Below, piece by piece: positions 23,253 to 31,050 of a DNA stretch of 33,119 nt. A program made the position numbers and the translations under genes. The stretch is from Syntrophorhabdales bacterium (GTDB lineage: Bacteria; Desulfobacterota; Syntrophorhabdia; Syntrophorhabdales; WCHB1-27): positions 1-33,119 of the forward strand of contig DATKNH010000006.1 of NCBI GenBank assembly GCA_035541455.1, in the 5' to 3' direction. The notes beneath the pieces are model-generated. The model saw nothing but the letters and a program-made list of their open reading frames with translations. It did no database searches and had not been told where the DNA came from. The first letter of the stretch is position 1. Each line of letters starts with the position of its first letter.

Positions 23253-25349
23253 ATGCTGGACGCATTATTTTCACCCAAGTCGATCACTGTCATCGGAGCT
23301 AGCGACAGCCCAGACAAGGTCGGCTATGCCATTTTGCACAACATCGTAAAGAGCGGCTTTCCAGGTGATGTCTATCCGGTCAATCCGGCAAGGGGCGAGA
23401 TCCTCGGCATTCGTTGCTACAAGGCGCTGGAGTCCATCGACAAAAAAATAGACCTCGCAATAATCGTCATTCCCGCACGCGTCGTGCCTGACACGCTGGA
23501 AGAATGCGGGAGACGCGGTGTGGGCGCATCCATCGTCATTTCAGCGGGGTTCCGGGAGACGGGCCGCGAAGGGCTGCAGGCAGAACGCAAGATAGCCGAG
23601 ATTGCCACCAAGTACCGGATGCCCATATTGGGTCCGAATTGCCTCGGGTTCATCAGCACCCTCGTTCCCATGAATGCGACATTTGCTGCAGGCATGCCGC
23701 CTCGCGGCAGTATCGCCCTGATGTCACAGTCTGGCGCTTTGTGCACCTCCATTCTTGATATCGCGCTCGCAGAGGACGTCGGCTTTTCACACTTCGTGAG
23801 CCTCGGGAACAAGGCGGACTTGAACGAGATCGATTTTCTCGAAGCCTGGGCTGACATGCCCGAGGCAAGGGTCGTTCTGGCATACCTGGAGGGCATCACG
23901 GATGGAGCCCGGTTCATCGAAGTGGCAAAACGGTTCACGAAACAGAAACCGATAATTGCCATTAAGGCAGGAGTGACCAGCAGCGGCTCGCGCGCTGTGA
24001 GCAGCCACACCGGCGCTCTGGCTGGAAGCGAGCGCGCTTACGAGGCGGCGTTCAAACAGGCGGGCGTGATCCGGGCAAGTTCCATCGATGAACTCTTCGA
24101 CTACGCGATCGCGTTTGCCCGTCAACCGCTGCCGCGCAATGATAGTGTCGTCATCGTCACAAACGCCGGAGGTCCGGGCATCATGGCCACAGACGCCATC
24201 GAACGGTCCGGTTTAAGGCTCGCCTCTCTGACCAATGAGACAATGGAAGCGTTGCGCAGAGCATTGCCACCGGCTGCAAGCGTACTCAATCCTGTGGATT
24301 TGCTGGGCGACGCGTCCACCGACCGTTATCGGTCCGCGCTCAGGCTGGTGCTCGCCGACCCGAATGCCGGTGCGCTCCTCGTGATCGTTACACCCCAGTT
24401 CGCCACAAAACTCGACGAGATAGCCGAAGTGGTGGCACAGACAGCGGAGGACATAGAGATACCGGTCTTCACCTGCTTCATGGGGGAAGCTTCTGTCGGT
24501 AATGCGGTGAAGACGCTCACACGCCACCACGTGCCAAACTACATGACACCTGAAGGAGCGATCATGGCGCTTGCAGGAATGGTCAGGCAGCGCCAGTGGC
24601 GTGAAAAGATCGCTGATCCGTACGAGGTGCTCGATCTGAATACAGAGCGTGTGCTCGAAATTTTTGAGAAGGTCAGGCGGGAAGGAAGAGTGAAGATCGG
24701 CGACGCCGAGGCGCGCGCTATCCTGGAAGCCTATCGGATTCCGCTCCCTAAAGCAAAACTCTGCAGAAGTGCGGAGGAAGCAGTCTCTTACGCGCAAGAA
24801 ATAGGCTTTCCAGTGGTCATGAAGATCGCCTCTCCTGATATACTGCACAAGACTGATATAGGAGGCGTAAGGCTCAATATACAGACAGCAACAGATGTAG
24901 CCGATTCCTATGATTTGCTCACCTTCCGCGCAGCGCGCTATATGCCGGAAGCCGAAATATGGGGCTGTCTGGTGCAACAGCAGGTGGTCGGCGGCAAAGA
25001 GGTTATTATAGGCATGACGCGCGATCCCCAGTTCGGGCCTCTTGTCATGTTCGGTCTTGGCGGCATCTACGTAGAAGCCCTGAAGGACGTCTCGTTCCGA
25101 ATTGCTCCCTTTTCGCGGCTGGATGCGCAGGAGATGATGCGGGAAATGAAGTCATTCAGTCTGCTGCAGGGAGTGCGAGGAGAAGCTCCTTCAGACATAC
25201 ATGCAGTGGCAGATATTCTTCTCAGGGTGTCTCAATTGGTTACTGATTTTCCTGATATTCTCGAGCTGGATATCAATCCGCTGATCGTTTTTGAAAATGG
25301 TAAAGGCGTCATGGGCATTGACATGAGGCTGGTGCTCGCGGGCTTATGA
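23253..25349 (+). CDS. Fused acetate/acyl-CoA synthetase (ADP-forming)
   Basis: A 698-residue enzyme with alpha and beta parts in one chain. It interconverts acyl-CoA, ADP and phosphate with the acid, ATP and CoA. The N-terminal CoA-binding domain (VIGASDSPDKVGYAILHN, then PVNPARGEILG) is followed by the ligase domains. The phospho-acceptor His252 lies in SSHTGALAGSERAYEAAF, with NAGGPGIMATDA after it. The C-terminal ATP-grasp part (about 480-698) contains GFPVVMKIASPDILHKTDIGGVRL. In fermenting or syntrophic anaerobes such enzymes make ATP from acyl-CoA, or activate acids cheaply; the acyl group is unknown. The ATG at 23253 has only a weak AAGG upstream. The next gene follows by 50 bp. Confidence 0.92.
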   Translation: MLDALFSPKSITVIGASDSPDKVGYAILHNIVKSGFPGDVYPVNPARGEILGIRCYKALESIDKKIDLAIIVIPARVVPDTLEECGRRGVGASIVISAGFRETGREGLQAERKIAEIATKYRMPILGPNCLGFISTLVPMNATFAAGMPPRGSIALMSQSGALCTSILDIALAEDVGFSHFVSLGNKADLNEIDFLEAWADMPEARVVLAYLEGITDGARFIEVAKRFTKQKPIIAIKAGVTSSGSRAVSSHTGALAGSERAYEAAFKQAGVIRASSIDELFDYAIAFARQPLPRNDSVVIVTNAGGPGIMATDAIERSGLRLASLTNETMEALRRALPPAASVLNPVDLLGDASTDRYRSALRLVLADPNAGALLVIVTPQFATKLDEIAEVVAQTAEDIEIPVFTCFMGEASVGNAVKTLTRHHVPNYMTPEGAIMALAGMVRQRQWREKIADPYEVLDLNTERVLEIFEKVRREGRVKIGDAEARAILEAYRIPLPKAKLCRSAEEAVSYAQEIGFPVVMKIASPDILHKTDIGGVRLNIQTATDVADSYDLLTFRAARYMPEAEIWGCLVQQQVVGGKEVIIGMTRDPQFGPLVMFGLGGIYVEALKDVSFRIAPFSRLDAQEMMREMKSFSLLQGVRGEAPSDIHAVADILLRVSQLVTDFPDILELDINPLIVFENGKGVMGIDMRLVLAGL

Positions 25350-25399
25350 GCGGACTGAAGCATAGATAACCTTTCGGTAGACCGGCCAAGGAGGTAATC

Positions 25400-26479
25400 A
25401 TGGCAATAACAGTCTATGTAACATCAACGGAACGATTTTCAGGAAAGACGGCCTTTTGCGTGGGCCTGCTCCGCTGGCTGAAACAGGCAGGACATACCGT
25501 TGGTTACATGAAACCTATAAGCACCTCGGCCCTTGGTACCGGCGATCAGGTAATCGACGAAGATGCGCGATTTATCAAGGCTGTTCTGGGGCTCTCTGAA
25601 CCGCTGGAAATAATGTCGCCCATTCTCTTTACCGACAAGGATGAAGAGGTCTTGCTCCGAACAACCGATCCGAGTGATTTCGAAGAACGGGTGCGCGCGG
25701 CACACGCTGTGGTCGCGGATGGAAAAGATGTGGTTATCATGGAAGGAGGAAGCAGCCTGCGTGAGGGCTGGATCATCAACCTTGCTCCTCCACGCCTCGC
25801 AGAACTTCTGGATGCCCATGTCCTGGTAGTGGTGCCCTATGCTGTCGGCCTGCACGCTGTGGATGACCTGCTGGCTGCCCGCTCCTGGCTCGCAGGAAGG
25901 CTGCTGGGGGGTGCCATAAATAGTGTTCCCAGGCACCGCATGGATTTCGTCAAAGGCGCCATAGAGCCATTTCTTAACCGCCATTCGCTTCCTGTGTTCG
26001 CCGTCGTACCTAAGGAAAAGTCCTTGTTCTCTGTGACCGTCAGCGAGTTGGCCCATGAACTGAACGGTGAAATCCTGTGCTGTACCAAGAGTATAGACGA
26101 GCTCGTGGAGAACATGGTCGTGGGTGCCATGGGCGTGGAAAGCGCGCTCTCTCACTTCCGCCGCGTGACAAAGAAAGCTGTCGTTACCGGCGGTGATCGT
26201 CCGGACATTCAGATGGCCGCCCTTGAAACATCGACGAGCTGTCTTATCCTGACGGGGGGCATGCCCCCCAATCCCCTGATTATCGGTCGTGCGGAGGACC
26301 GGAAGGTGCCGATCATCCTGACCCGGCACGACACTTTTCAGACCGTTGGCATCGCAAGTTCTTTCCTTGGCAAAACACGGTTCCATCAGGAAAAAAAGGT
26401 TCCCTATTTCGAGAAGCTGCTCGCCGGGCATATGAACTTCGACGCATTCCTCACAGCCCTGGGTATAAAGACCCACTGA
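25400..26479 (+). CDS. BioD-like/DRTGG 'phosphotransacetylase family' protein
   Basis: A 359-residue cytoplasmic protein. The N-terminal half is a dethiobiotin-synthetase-like P-loop domain (STERFSGKTAFCVGLL with Lys16, then VIMEGGSSLREGWIINL). The second half (about 215-330) is a DRTGG domain with CLILTGGMPPNPLIIGRAEDRKVPIILTRHDTF. The same two domains form the N-terminus of long bacterial phosphate acetyltransferases, where they are regulatory. The catalytic PTA domain is absent here, so acetyl transfer is unlikely. The standalone form often sits next to ADP-forming acyl-CoA synthetase genes and may regulate them or bind a nucleotide. GGAGG precedes the ATG, and the gene is surely co-transcribed with the synthetase upstream. 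Confidence 0.85.
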   Translation: MAITVYVTSTERFSGKTAFCVGLLRWLKQAGHTVGYMKPISTSALGTGDQVIDEDARFIKAVLGLSEPLEIMSPILFTDKDEEVLLRTTDPSDFEERVRAAHAVVADGKDVVIMEGGSSLREGWIINLAPPRLAELLDAHVLVVVPYAVGLHAVDDLLAARSWLAGRLLGGAINSVPRHRMDFVKGAIEPFLNRHSLPVFAVVPKEKSLFSVTVSELAHELNGEILCCTKSIDELVENMVVGAMGVESALSHFRRVTKKAVVTGGDRPDIQMAALETSTSCLILTGGMPPNPLIIGRAEDRKVPIILTRHDTFQTVGIASSFLGKTRFHQEKKVPYFEKLLAGHMNFDAFLTALGIKTH

Positions 26480-26628
26480 TGGCTGATCCTGCAACCATTC
26501 CCTGTCTGATTGCCTGCGGCAAATTCTGTTGTGGAGACGGCTGAAGTGTGGCAGACTTTACAGCCGGTGCACAGTTGCCTTCGCTATTACGGTCCTTATG
26601 TTCGCGATCTATCAGAGAGGAGGTCCGC

Positions 26629-27261
26629 ATGATTGGAAAAGTCATACTACCGATGTTAGTCTGCCTGCTGGCATTCGCCGGATGCGCAACGCCGCCGCCG
26701 GTGAAGCAGGCCATCGTCGACATTGACAAGGGCTACGCCACAAATGCAAAGATGATGGACCAGTACCGAACCCTTGTCCAGAATGTCAACGAGAGGCTCT
26801 TTTACTGGAATCGATACATAAGCCAGCGCCTCCTCCTCGACACAGCATTGCGGTCGATGACCGAGGACTACCCTGGCAATACTCCGGCCAGGGTCGACGA
26901 AAAAGCGGACCAGCTGGGACCGAAGCTCCTCGGCCTGGTGAATGAACTGAGGCTTGCCGGGCTTCCGGCGTCTAAAGGATCCAGCGGCGCCGTGATCTTT
27001 GCAGCAGGCAAACCGGATAATACCGCAGACAAAATAGCCCAGCGTCTTCCCGAAATCGTGAACCGGGTAGTGGAAAAGGTTGATGAGGATTATGTGAATC
27101 CGGCCAAAAGAGACATGACCGAATTCGATGCCTACCAGACCAATGTCTCCGCACTCCGACAAGTCAACGGAGCAATAAGGCGATACCTTGAGATAGACGT
27201 CACGGTGTCGCCGCAGGACGTGTCGGAGATTGCAGATTCCATAAGACAACTTCGCCGCTAG
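26629..27261 (+). CDS. Lipoprotein, first gene of a three-gene envelope operon
   Basis: A 210-residue lipoprotein of unknown family. The signal ends in the lipobox LAFAGC with Cys19, and the residue after it is Ala, which favours outer membrane sorting. The mature part is largely helical, with polar heptad-like stretches (DKGYATNAKMMDQYRTLVQNVNERL and DKIAQRLPEIVNRVVEKVDEDY). GAGGAGG just upstream selects the ATG at 26629; an upstream in-frame start at 26548 would bury the signal. The next gene starts 10 bp after its stop. No homology is recognised. Confidence 0.75.
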   Translation: MIGKVILPMLVCLLAFAGCATPPPVKQAIVDIDKGYATNAKMMDQYRTLVQNVNERLFYWNRYISQRLLLDTALRSMTEDYPGNTPARVDEKADQLGPKLLGLVNELRLAGLPASKGSSGAVIFAAGKPDNTADKIAQRLPEIVNRVVEKVDEDYVNPAKRDMTEFDAYQTNVSALRQVNGAIRRYLEIDVTVSPQDVSEIADSIRQLRR

Positions 27262-27271
27262 GGGGTGGCCG

Positions 27272-27967
27272 ATGAGATATTTCGTCTTGTCCTTTCTGTT
27301 GCTTTTCACCGCTTTTGGCTGCTCGTCAATCAACAGTCAATCCGTGCGCGACTTGATCCACCTGCAAACAGAGAAGATCGACCAAGCTTCCAAGAACGCT
27401 CAGACACTCACCAGTGGTACTGAAGAAGCGATTAAGAATTGGCAGAAGAGTGTGGCCTCCCTCAGCGGGGCTCTTGAAAACCAGAGAAAGATCGAAAGCG
27501 TAAACTCGCTTATCTTCTCGGCAAACCGGTCTCTTGCGACTGAAAAAGGCATTAATGCGCACGCCTCACTGTACATGATCGGCCAGGTGTACCTCAAAGA
27601 TCGCATGGGGTTTGAACAGACGGTGCTCGATCAGTTTGATCAGGACTACGGCGCTTTGAGAACATTGGCCAGGCAGATCGGCGAATCGTGGAAGGCTCTT
27701 CAAAAGACGCAACAGGCAGTCGATGATTTTTCGCAAAGATCGTCTCTCGCAAGCGTGGACACAAACCTCGTGCGCTCGCTCATAATCGATTTCAAAGGTG
27801 ACACCGCGGCAATCGACCAGGTGCTGATACGCTCCACACAGGTGAACGACGCGCTCAGGAAAGCCTCGGGGATGGGGTTACCCCGGGGAAATGAACTTTC
27901 AGGAGTGCAGGGGCTGAATGAGGATCTAATCAACCTGCTACAGCAGATCAAGACTAAGAGCCCATAA
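27272..27967 (+). CDS. Helical lipoprotein, second gene of the envelope operon
   Basis: A 231-residue lipoprotein with the lipobox TAFGC (Cys17) followed by SSIN. The mature protein is almost entirely predicted helix with coiled-coil character (about 30-180), for example QSVRDLIHLQTEKIDQASKNAQTL and FEQTVLDQFDQDYGALRTLARQIG, and has no further cysteine. A purine-rich GGGGG site precedes the ATG. It sits between another lipoprotein gene and a coiled-coil gene on the same strand, so the products probably work together. Family and function are not recognised. Confidence 0.75.
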   Translation: MRYFVLSFLLLFTAFGCSSINSQSVRDLIHLQTEKIDQASKNAQTLTSGTEEAIKNWQKSVASLSGALENQRKIESVNSLIFSANRSLATEKGINAHASLYMIGQVYLKDRMGFEQTVLDQFDQDYGALRTLARQIGESWKALQKTQQAVDDFSQRSSLASVDTNLVRSLIIDFKGDTAAIDQVLIRSTQVNDALRKASGMGLPRGNELSGVQGLNEDLINLLQQIKTKSP

Positions 27968-28005
27968 GCCGGCGGACGATAACCCTGACATTAAAGGAGA
28001 CCCAC

Positions 28006-28518
28006 ATGAGCATCGAATTCAGTTTTAAAGGTGTGAGCGACTTCATGAAACAGAACGCCGACCTTATCGATCAAATCAAGGATACCGGATCGAATCTCTC
28101 GTCTCTGGCTGACCAACTGGAAGCAAACCGCAAACAGGCAGACCAACTGTCAGCGAGTATGCAAAAGATCCCGTTCCAGATTGCCAAGGATCAGGGCATT
28201 CAGAAAAAGCAGGCCCAACTTCTGTCAGACATTGAAGCAATGAAAGCAAAAATTGATTCTTACAAAGACGATCCGGCTAGCATGGGGCTGTACCAGGCCA
28301 AACTTGGTACGCTTTACCAGCAACTTGCAGATACCTATATCCAGGATACAATAAGCAAGATAATCGTTTTCACCCAACCTGAAGTAGACGAGATTCACAA
28401 CCTGCTCGCAAATGCGACGCTAGATGCGGCTGCGCGTCAGAAGCAGGCCGCTGTGCTTCAAGCGGCGACACAAGTCGGAAAAGTGGTCTTGAAACTGCTG
28501 CTAAAGCTGACCGCCTGA
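28006..28518 (+). CDS. Coiled-coil protein without signal peptide, third gene of the envelope operon
   Basis: A 170-residue protein, mostly alpha-helical. A coiled coil runs about 15-115 (MKQNADLIDQIKDTGS, then LADQLEANRKQADQLSASMQ, then LLSDIEAMKAKIDSY), followed by a second helical part and a hydrophobic amphipathic C-terminus (VGKVVLKLLLKLTA) that might touch a membrane. It has no cysteine and no export signal, so it should stay in the cytoplasm. GGAG precedes the ATG, and it starts 38 bp after the second lipoprotein gene. Family not recognised. The adjacent lipoproteins are of similar helical make-up. Confidence 0.7.
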   Translation: MSIEFSFKGVSDFMKQNADLIDQIKDTGSNLSSLADQLEANRKQADQLSASMQKIPFQIAKDQGIQKKQAQLLSDIEAMKAKIDSYKDDPASMGLYQAKLGTLYQQLADTYIQDTISKIIVFTQPEVDEIHNLLANATLDAAARQKQAAVLQAATQVGKVVLKLLLKLTA

Positions 28519-28543
28519 CAAGGGCAAGGGTCCACTGCATATC

Positions 28544-28559
28544 TCGACCGTATTGTCGA
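28544..28559 (+). promoter_or_regulatory. Dyad site, candidate sigma-54 activator binding site
   Basis: TCGAC (28544-28548) and GTCGA (28555-28559) form a 16-bp interrupted palindrome about 118-133 bp upstream of the -24 element at 28677, the usual distance for an enhancer-binding protein. No second copy is obvious. Confidence 0.3.
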
Positions 28560-28676
28560 AGTTTTGCGCAGCTCCGACATTCTCGTACATTCAACGTCCG
28601 CCGCACCTGGTTCCCCACGTCTCCCTGCAGCAAGCAAAATGGCCTGAGAAGCCACGATAGCCCTTCCAAATAGGTT

Positions 28677-28692
28677 TGGCACACGTGTTGCT
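28677..28692 (+). promoter_or_regulatory. Sigma-54 (RpoN) promoter
   Basis: TGGCAC (28677-28682), five bases, then TTGCT (28688-28692): a match to the -24/-12 consensus with GG and GC exactly 10 bp apart. Transcription should start near 28703, about 59 nt before the ATG of the small exported protein at 28762. Confidence 0.6.
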
Positions 28693-28761
28693 TAAGCTTA
28701 TGTCACGAGACAACGGGGGGCCACCAGCAATCTCGATACTCTAAACGCAAAGGAGGAATGC

Positions 28762-29103
28762 ATGAAACATGTAGTGGCAAGTACACTCTCTCTGGCAGTA
28801 GCCGCGGCTTTCTTTCTTGTACCTCTCGCCCATGGCCAGTCGACGAATGATCCCGGCATACAGCAGAGGATGCAGAACCAGGACCGAAGGATTGACCAGG
28901 GCATCAACAGCGGCCAACTGACGCCGAAGGAGGCAGGCAGGCTGGAGACAGAGCAGGCAAAGATTAAGCAGGATGAACTGAGGGCAAAGTCGGATGGGAA
29001 TCTCACGCAAAAGGAACGGACAAAGCTGACAAAGGAACAGAACCGGGCAAGTAAGGACATTCACAGGCTTAAACACAACAATCGACACACAGGCACAAAC
29101 TAG
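28762..29103 (+). CDS. Small exported helical protein behind a sigma-54 promoter
   Basis: A 113-residue secreted or periplasmic protein. The signal peptide (about 1-25, cleavage near AHG/QST) is followed by a highly charged helical region with two similar units: NSGQLTPKEAGRLETEQAKI and SDGNLTQKERTKLTKEQNRA. Each reads as a loop with G-x-L-T followed by a helix of Lys/Glu-rich sequence. No cysteine is present. AAAGGAGGA lies upstream of the ATG. The gene is preceded by a near-perfect RpoN promoter and followed by an 11-bp hairpin, so it seems to form its own transcript. Similar small exported proteins occur in deltaproteobacteria, to my recollection, without known function. Confidence 0.75.
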   Translation: MKHVVASTLSLAVAAAFFLVPLAHGQSTNDPGIQQRMQNQDRRIDQGINSGQLTPKEAGRLETEQAKIKQDELRAKSDGNLTQKERTKLTKEQNRASKDIHRLKHNNRHTGTN

Positions 29104-29133
29104 AAAAACAGGCAGCATTGCTAAACCCCAATG

Positions 29134-29162
29134 AAGCCCTGACTCTCCATCAGTCAGGGCTT
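29134..29162 (+). terminator. Hairpin terminator after the small exported protein
   Basis: AAGCCCTGACT (29134-29144) pairs perfectly with AGTCAGGGCTT (29152-29162) around a 7-nt loop, 31 bp past the stop. The U tract is short (TTTCCC), so efficiency is uncertain. Confidence 0.6.
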
Positions 29163-29385
29163 TCCCAATACATCTCTTATGTGCGATCTCTCAACACTGA
29201 GGCGGATTTCGATGGATAACGAGAAGCTCCGGCGGCTGGTAGTCTTTTTCGGGTAGTGAGGAAAGGGTTTGAGATGCCAGAAGCTCCGAGCCGTGGCGGA
29301 CACAGGTGTACCTGGCGGTACACCGAGAACAGACGCGGCGAAAGGCGACAAAGCAGACCAGCCTTTAACTCGCCACCCTGGCGAT
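29163..29385. other. Hairpin-containing gap between the exported protein gene and xthA
   Basis: No gene is credible here. It holds a perfect 8-bp stem with a 4-nt loop (GGTGTACC at 29305-29312 with GGTACACC at 29317-29324), a 5-bp stem near 29370 and a 10-bp direct repeat AGAAGCTCCG (29222-29231 and 29279-29288). It is directly downstream of the xthA stop. Confidence 0.4.
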
Positions 29386-30135
29386 TCAGTCGCGGAAGGT
29401 GGCCATCACCGGCGCATGATCACTCGTCCCCACCTCCGTCAAAACCTTACACGAAACCACGCTGTCGAAAAGGGATTGGCTGGCAAGCACGTAATCCAGC
29501 CGCCAGCCTATGTTGCGCTGTCTTAAATTGCGCCACGGCGCCCACCACGTGAAAAGCTGATCGTTCAAAGGATCGAGCGCCCGACCAACGTCCACAAGGC
29601 CTTGCGAGATGATTCGCTCCAACTGCGCCCTCTCCTCCGGGAGCTGCCCTATAGCCTTCAGCTTCCTCTCCTTAGGGTGGACGTCGATGTCTGCCCGCGT
29701 CACATTCAAGTCGCCGCACAAAATAAGCCCGAGACCCTTCCCACAAAAATCCGCCGCCCACTTTTCCAGCGATTCGAGAAAGCTCATCTTGGCAGCGAAG
29801 TCCTTACCGCCGTTGGGCACGTATATGGACGCAACCGTTATACCACTCAACCGGAGCGTTACAATCCGGTTCTCAACATCGAAGGCAGGGTGCGAATAAA
29901 CCGGCTCCGTGCGGCAGATCTCTTTCCTGACGTGAAGAGCAACGCCTGAGTAACCCTTCCCTCCGTGCCAGTAGCACCAGTATTCATCCAGTTCGCTCCC
30001 TGTCGCAGGAACCTGCCCCGGCAGGGCCTTGATCTCCTGAAGGCAAAGAACGTCCGGCCGATCGCGAGCAATCCATTCGCAAAGCTGCGCATAACGAGCC
30101 CGGATACCATTAACATTCCATGTGGCGATCTTCAT
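29386..30135 (-). CDS. xthA: Exodeoxyribonuclease III (AP endonuclease)
   Basis: A 249-residue exonuclease III/AP endonuclease acting in base excision repair. The metal and catalytic residues of the family are visible: WNVNGIRA (Asn7), LQEIKA (Glu34), GDLNVTRADIDVH with the Asp-x-Asn pair, and the closing GTSDHAPVMATF with the catalytic Asp-His. The length is slightly below the E. coli enzyme (268). The ATG at 30135 places MKIATWN at the very start, as in homologues; a GTG at 30150 would add five residues. It stands alone on its strand. Confidence 0.92.
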   Translation of the reverse strand: MKIATWNVNGIRARYAQLCEWIARDRPDVLCLQEIKALPGQVPATGSELDEYWCYWHGGKGYSGVALHVRKEICRTEPVYSHPAFDVENRIVTLRLSGITVASIYVPNGGKDFAAKMSFLESLEKWAADFCGKGLGLILCGDLNVTRADIDVHPKERKLKAIGQLPEERAQLERIISQGLVDVGRALDPLNDQLFTWWAPWRNLRQRNIGWRLDYVLASQSLFDSVVSCKVLTEVGTSDHAPVMATFRD

Positions 30136-30152
30136 CTTTATGCCACTCACCT

Positions 30153-30181
30153 TTGGCAGTGCCTGTATTTAAATTTATTCT
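30153..30181 (+). promoter_or_regulatory. Promoter of the retropepsin-like gene
   Basis: TTGGCA (30153-30158), a 17-bp spacer and TATTCT (30176-30181), matching 5/6 and 4/6. It lies just upstream of the divergent xthA start. Confidence 0.35.
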
Positions 30182-30292
30182 AACAATTCTGATGCGAACA
30201 AGAAAGTTTGACGTGAGGATAATGTGCTTGCCGGAAGCGAGGAACTGTGGCAAACTTTTCACCGAACACGCAACGACGGAAGGGGAACGACA

Positions 30293-30826
30293 TTGCAGAG
30301 CTGCCGGAATTTCACCTGTTATATGTTTGTCGTACTCTCTATCTTGGGTCAGGTTGGTTTTGGGCTTGCCGCTGCAAAGGATACGTCCGGTAGCGAGAAC
30401 TGGCGGCGAATCGATGAGACGGTAATTTACAGGAGCAATGCACCGACAAAAGTCATTGTGGTCGGGAACTCGGTGATTGTTCCTGTGACCTTCGTCTATG
30501 AAGGCACCCAGGTTGATGCTCAACTCCTGCTTGATACTGGGGCCTCGGGAACAGTTATCAATACTGATATCGCAGACCGTCTGCATATCAATCTGAACGC
30601 CGCCAAAGGAATGCGAGGGCGAGTCGTTGGCGGCGATGTCATCGAGGGCTTCCAGATTACAGTGAATCGTCTCATGGTCGGCCCTCACACAAAGGAGAAT
30701 GCACGAGTCTTTGTGATTCCCCACAAAGGTCCTGCAGCACGGTATGACGGGCTCCTCGGGATGGATGTATTACGCGGCCTCAAATACACGGTCGATTTCG
30801 AGAAACAGCTCATTGTATGGGAATAG
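30293..30826 (+). CDS. Membrane-anchored retropepsin-like aspartic protease
   Basis: A protein of about 177 residues with an N-terminal hydrophobic helix (about 11-28, signal or anchor) and a single retropepsin-like domain. The catalytic motif LLLDTGASGTVIN has its Asp at 81, and the second structural hallmark is YDGLLGMDVLRGLKYTVDF. Such bacterial proteases need two chains to make an active site. They are periplasmic or membrane-tethered, with few known substrates. AAGGGGAA just upstream supports a TTG start at 30293; an ATG at 30323 (MFVVLS) is an alternative, and a longer frame from 30224 has no ribosome binding site. It is alone on its strand and ends 24 bp before repeat copy 2. Confidence 0.8.
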   Translation: MQSCRNFTCYMFVVLSILGQVGFGLAAAKDTSGSENWRRIDETVIYRSNAPTKVIVVGNSVIVPVTFVYEGTQVDAQLLLDTGASGTVINTDIADRLHINLNAAKGMRGRVVGGDVIEGFQITVNRLMVGPHTKENARVFVIPHKGPAARYDGLLGMDVLRGLKYTVDFEKQLIVWE

Positions 30827-30849
30827 CCAACCGGCTTCCAACAGCACAC

Positions 30850-31050
30850 CTATTCCTGGGGCTCGCGTCGCCCCCTCCAGTGGCAGAGCCACATGGAGCC
30901 TCCTCCTCTCGCGAGCTGTGCTCGCTAGATAGATTTCCACGGACGACGCGAGCTGTCGAGGACTATGCACTTGTGCGTGGGTGGGCGTCTTCTGTCCGCG
31001 CACGACGCATGCTGCAAGAGTACCACGGGCTTGCCCCCGTGGGAATCTAT
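30850..31050 (-). repeat. 202-bp dispersed repeat, copy 2 (inverted)
   Basis: The inverted copy of 19938-20139. In element orientation it opens with a perfect 7-bp hairpin, CCACGGG and CCCGTGG flanking a short loop (in the plus strand near 31023-31043), which is degraded in copy 1. CTATT occurs at both outer ends (30850-30854 and 31047-31051). The end at 31047-31049 supplies the TAG stop of the MFS transporter gene. A 99-residue open frame through it is repeat sequence, not a gene. Confidence 0.75.

Noticed and set aside
25439-26494. 351-residue minus-strand open frame
   Set aside because: It is entirely antisense to the DRTGG-domain gene, which has clear domains and a GGAGG start. The antisense product is histidine- and glutamine-rich, as expected for a shadow.
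26529-26628. Possible sigma-54 promoter TGGCAG... upstream of the lipoprotein operon
   Set aside because: The -12 GC is not at the required 10-bp distance from the -24 GG.
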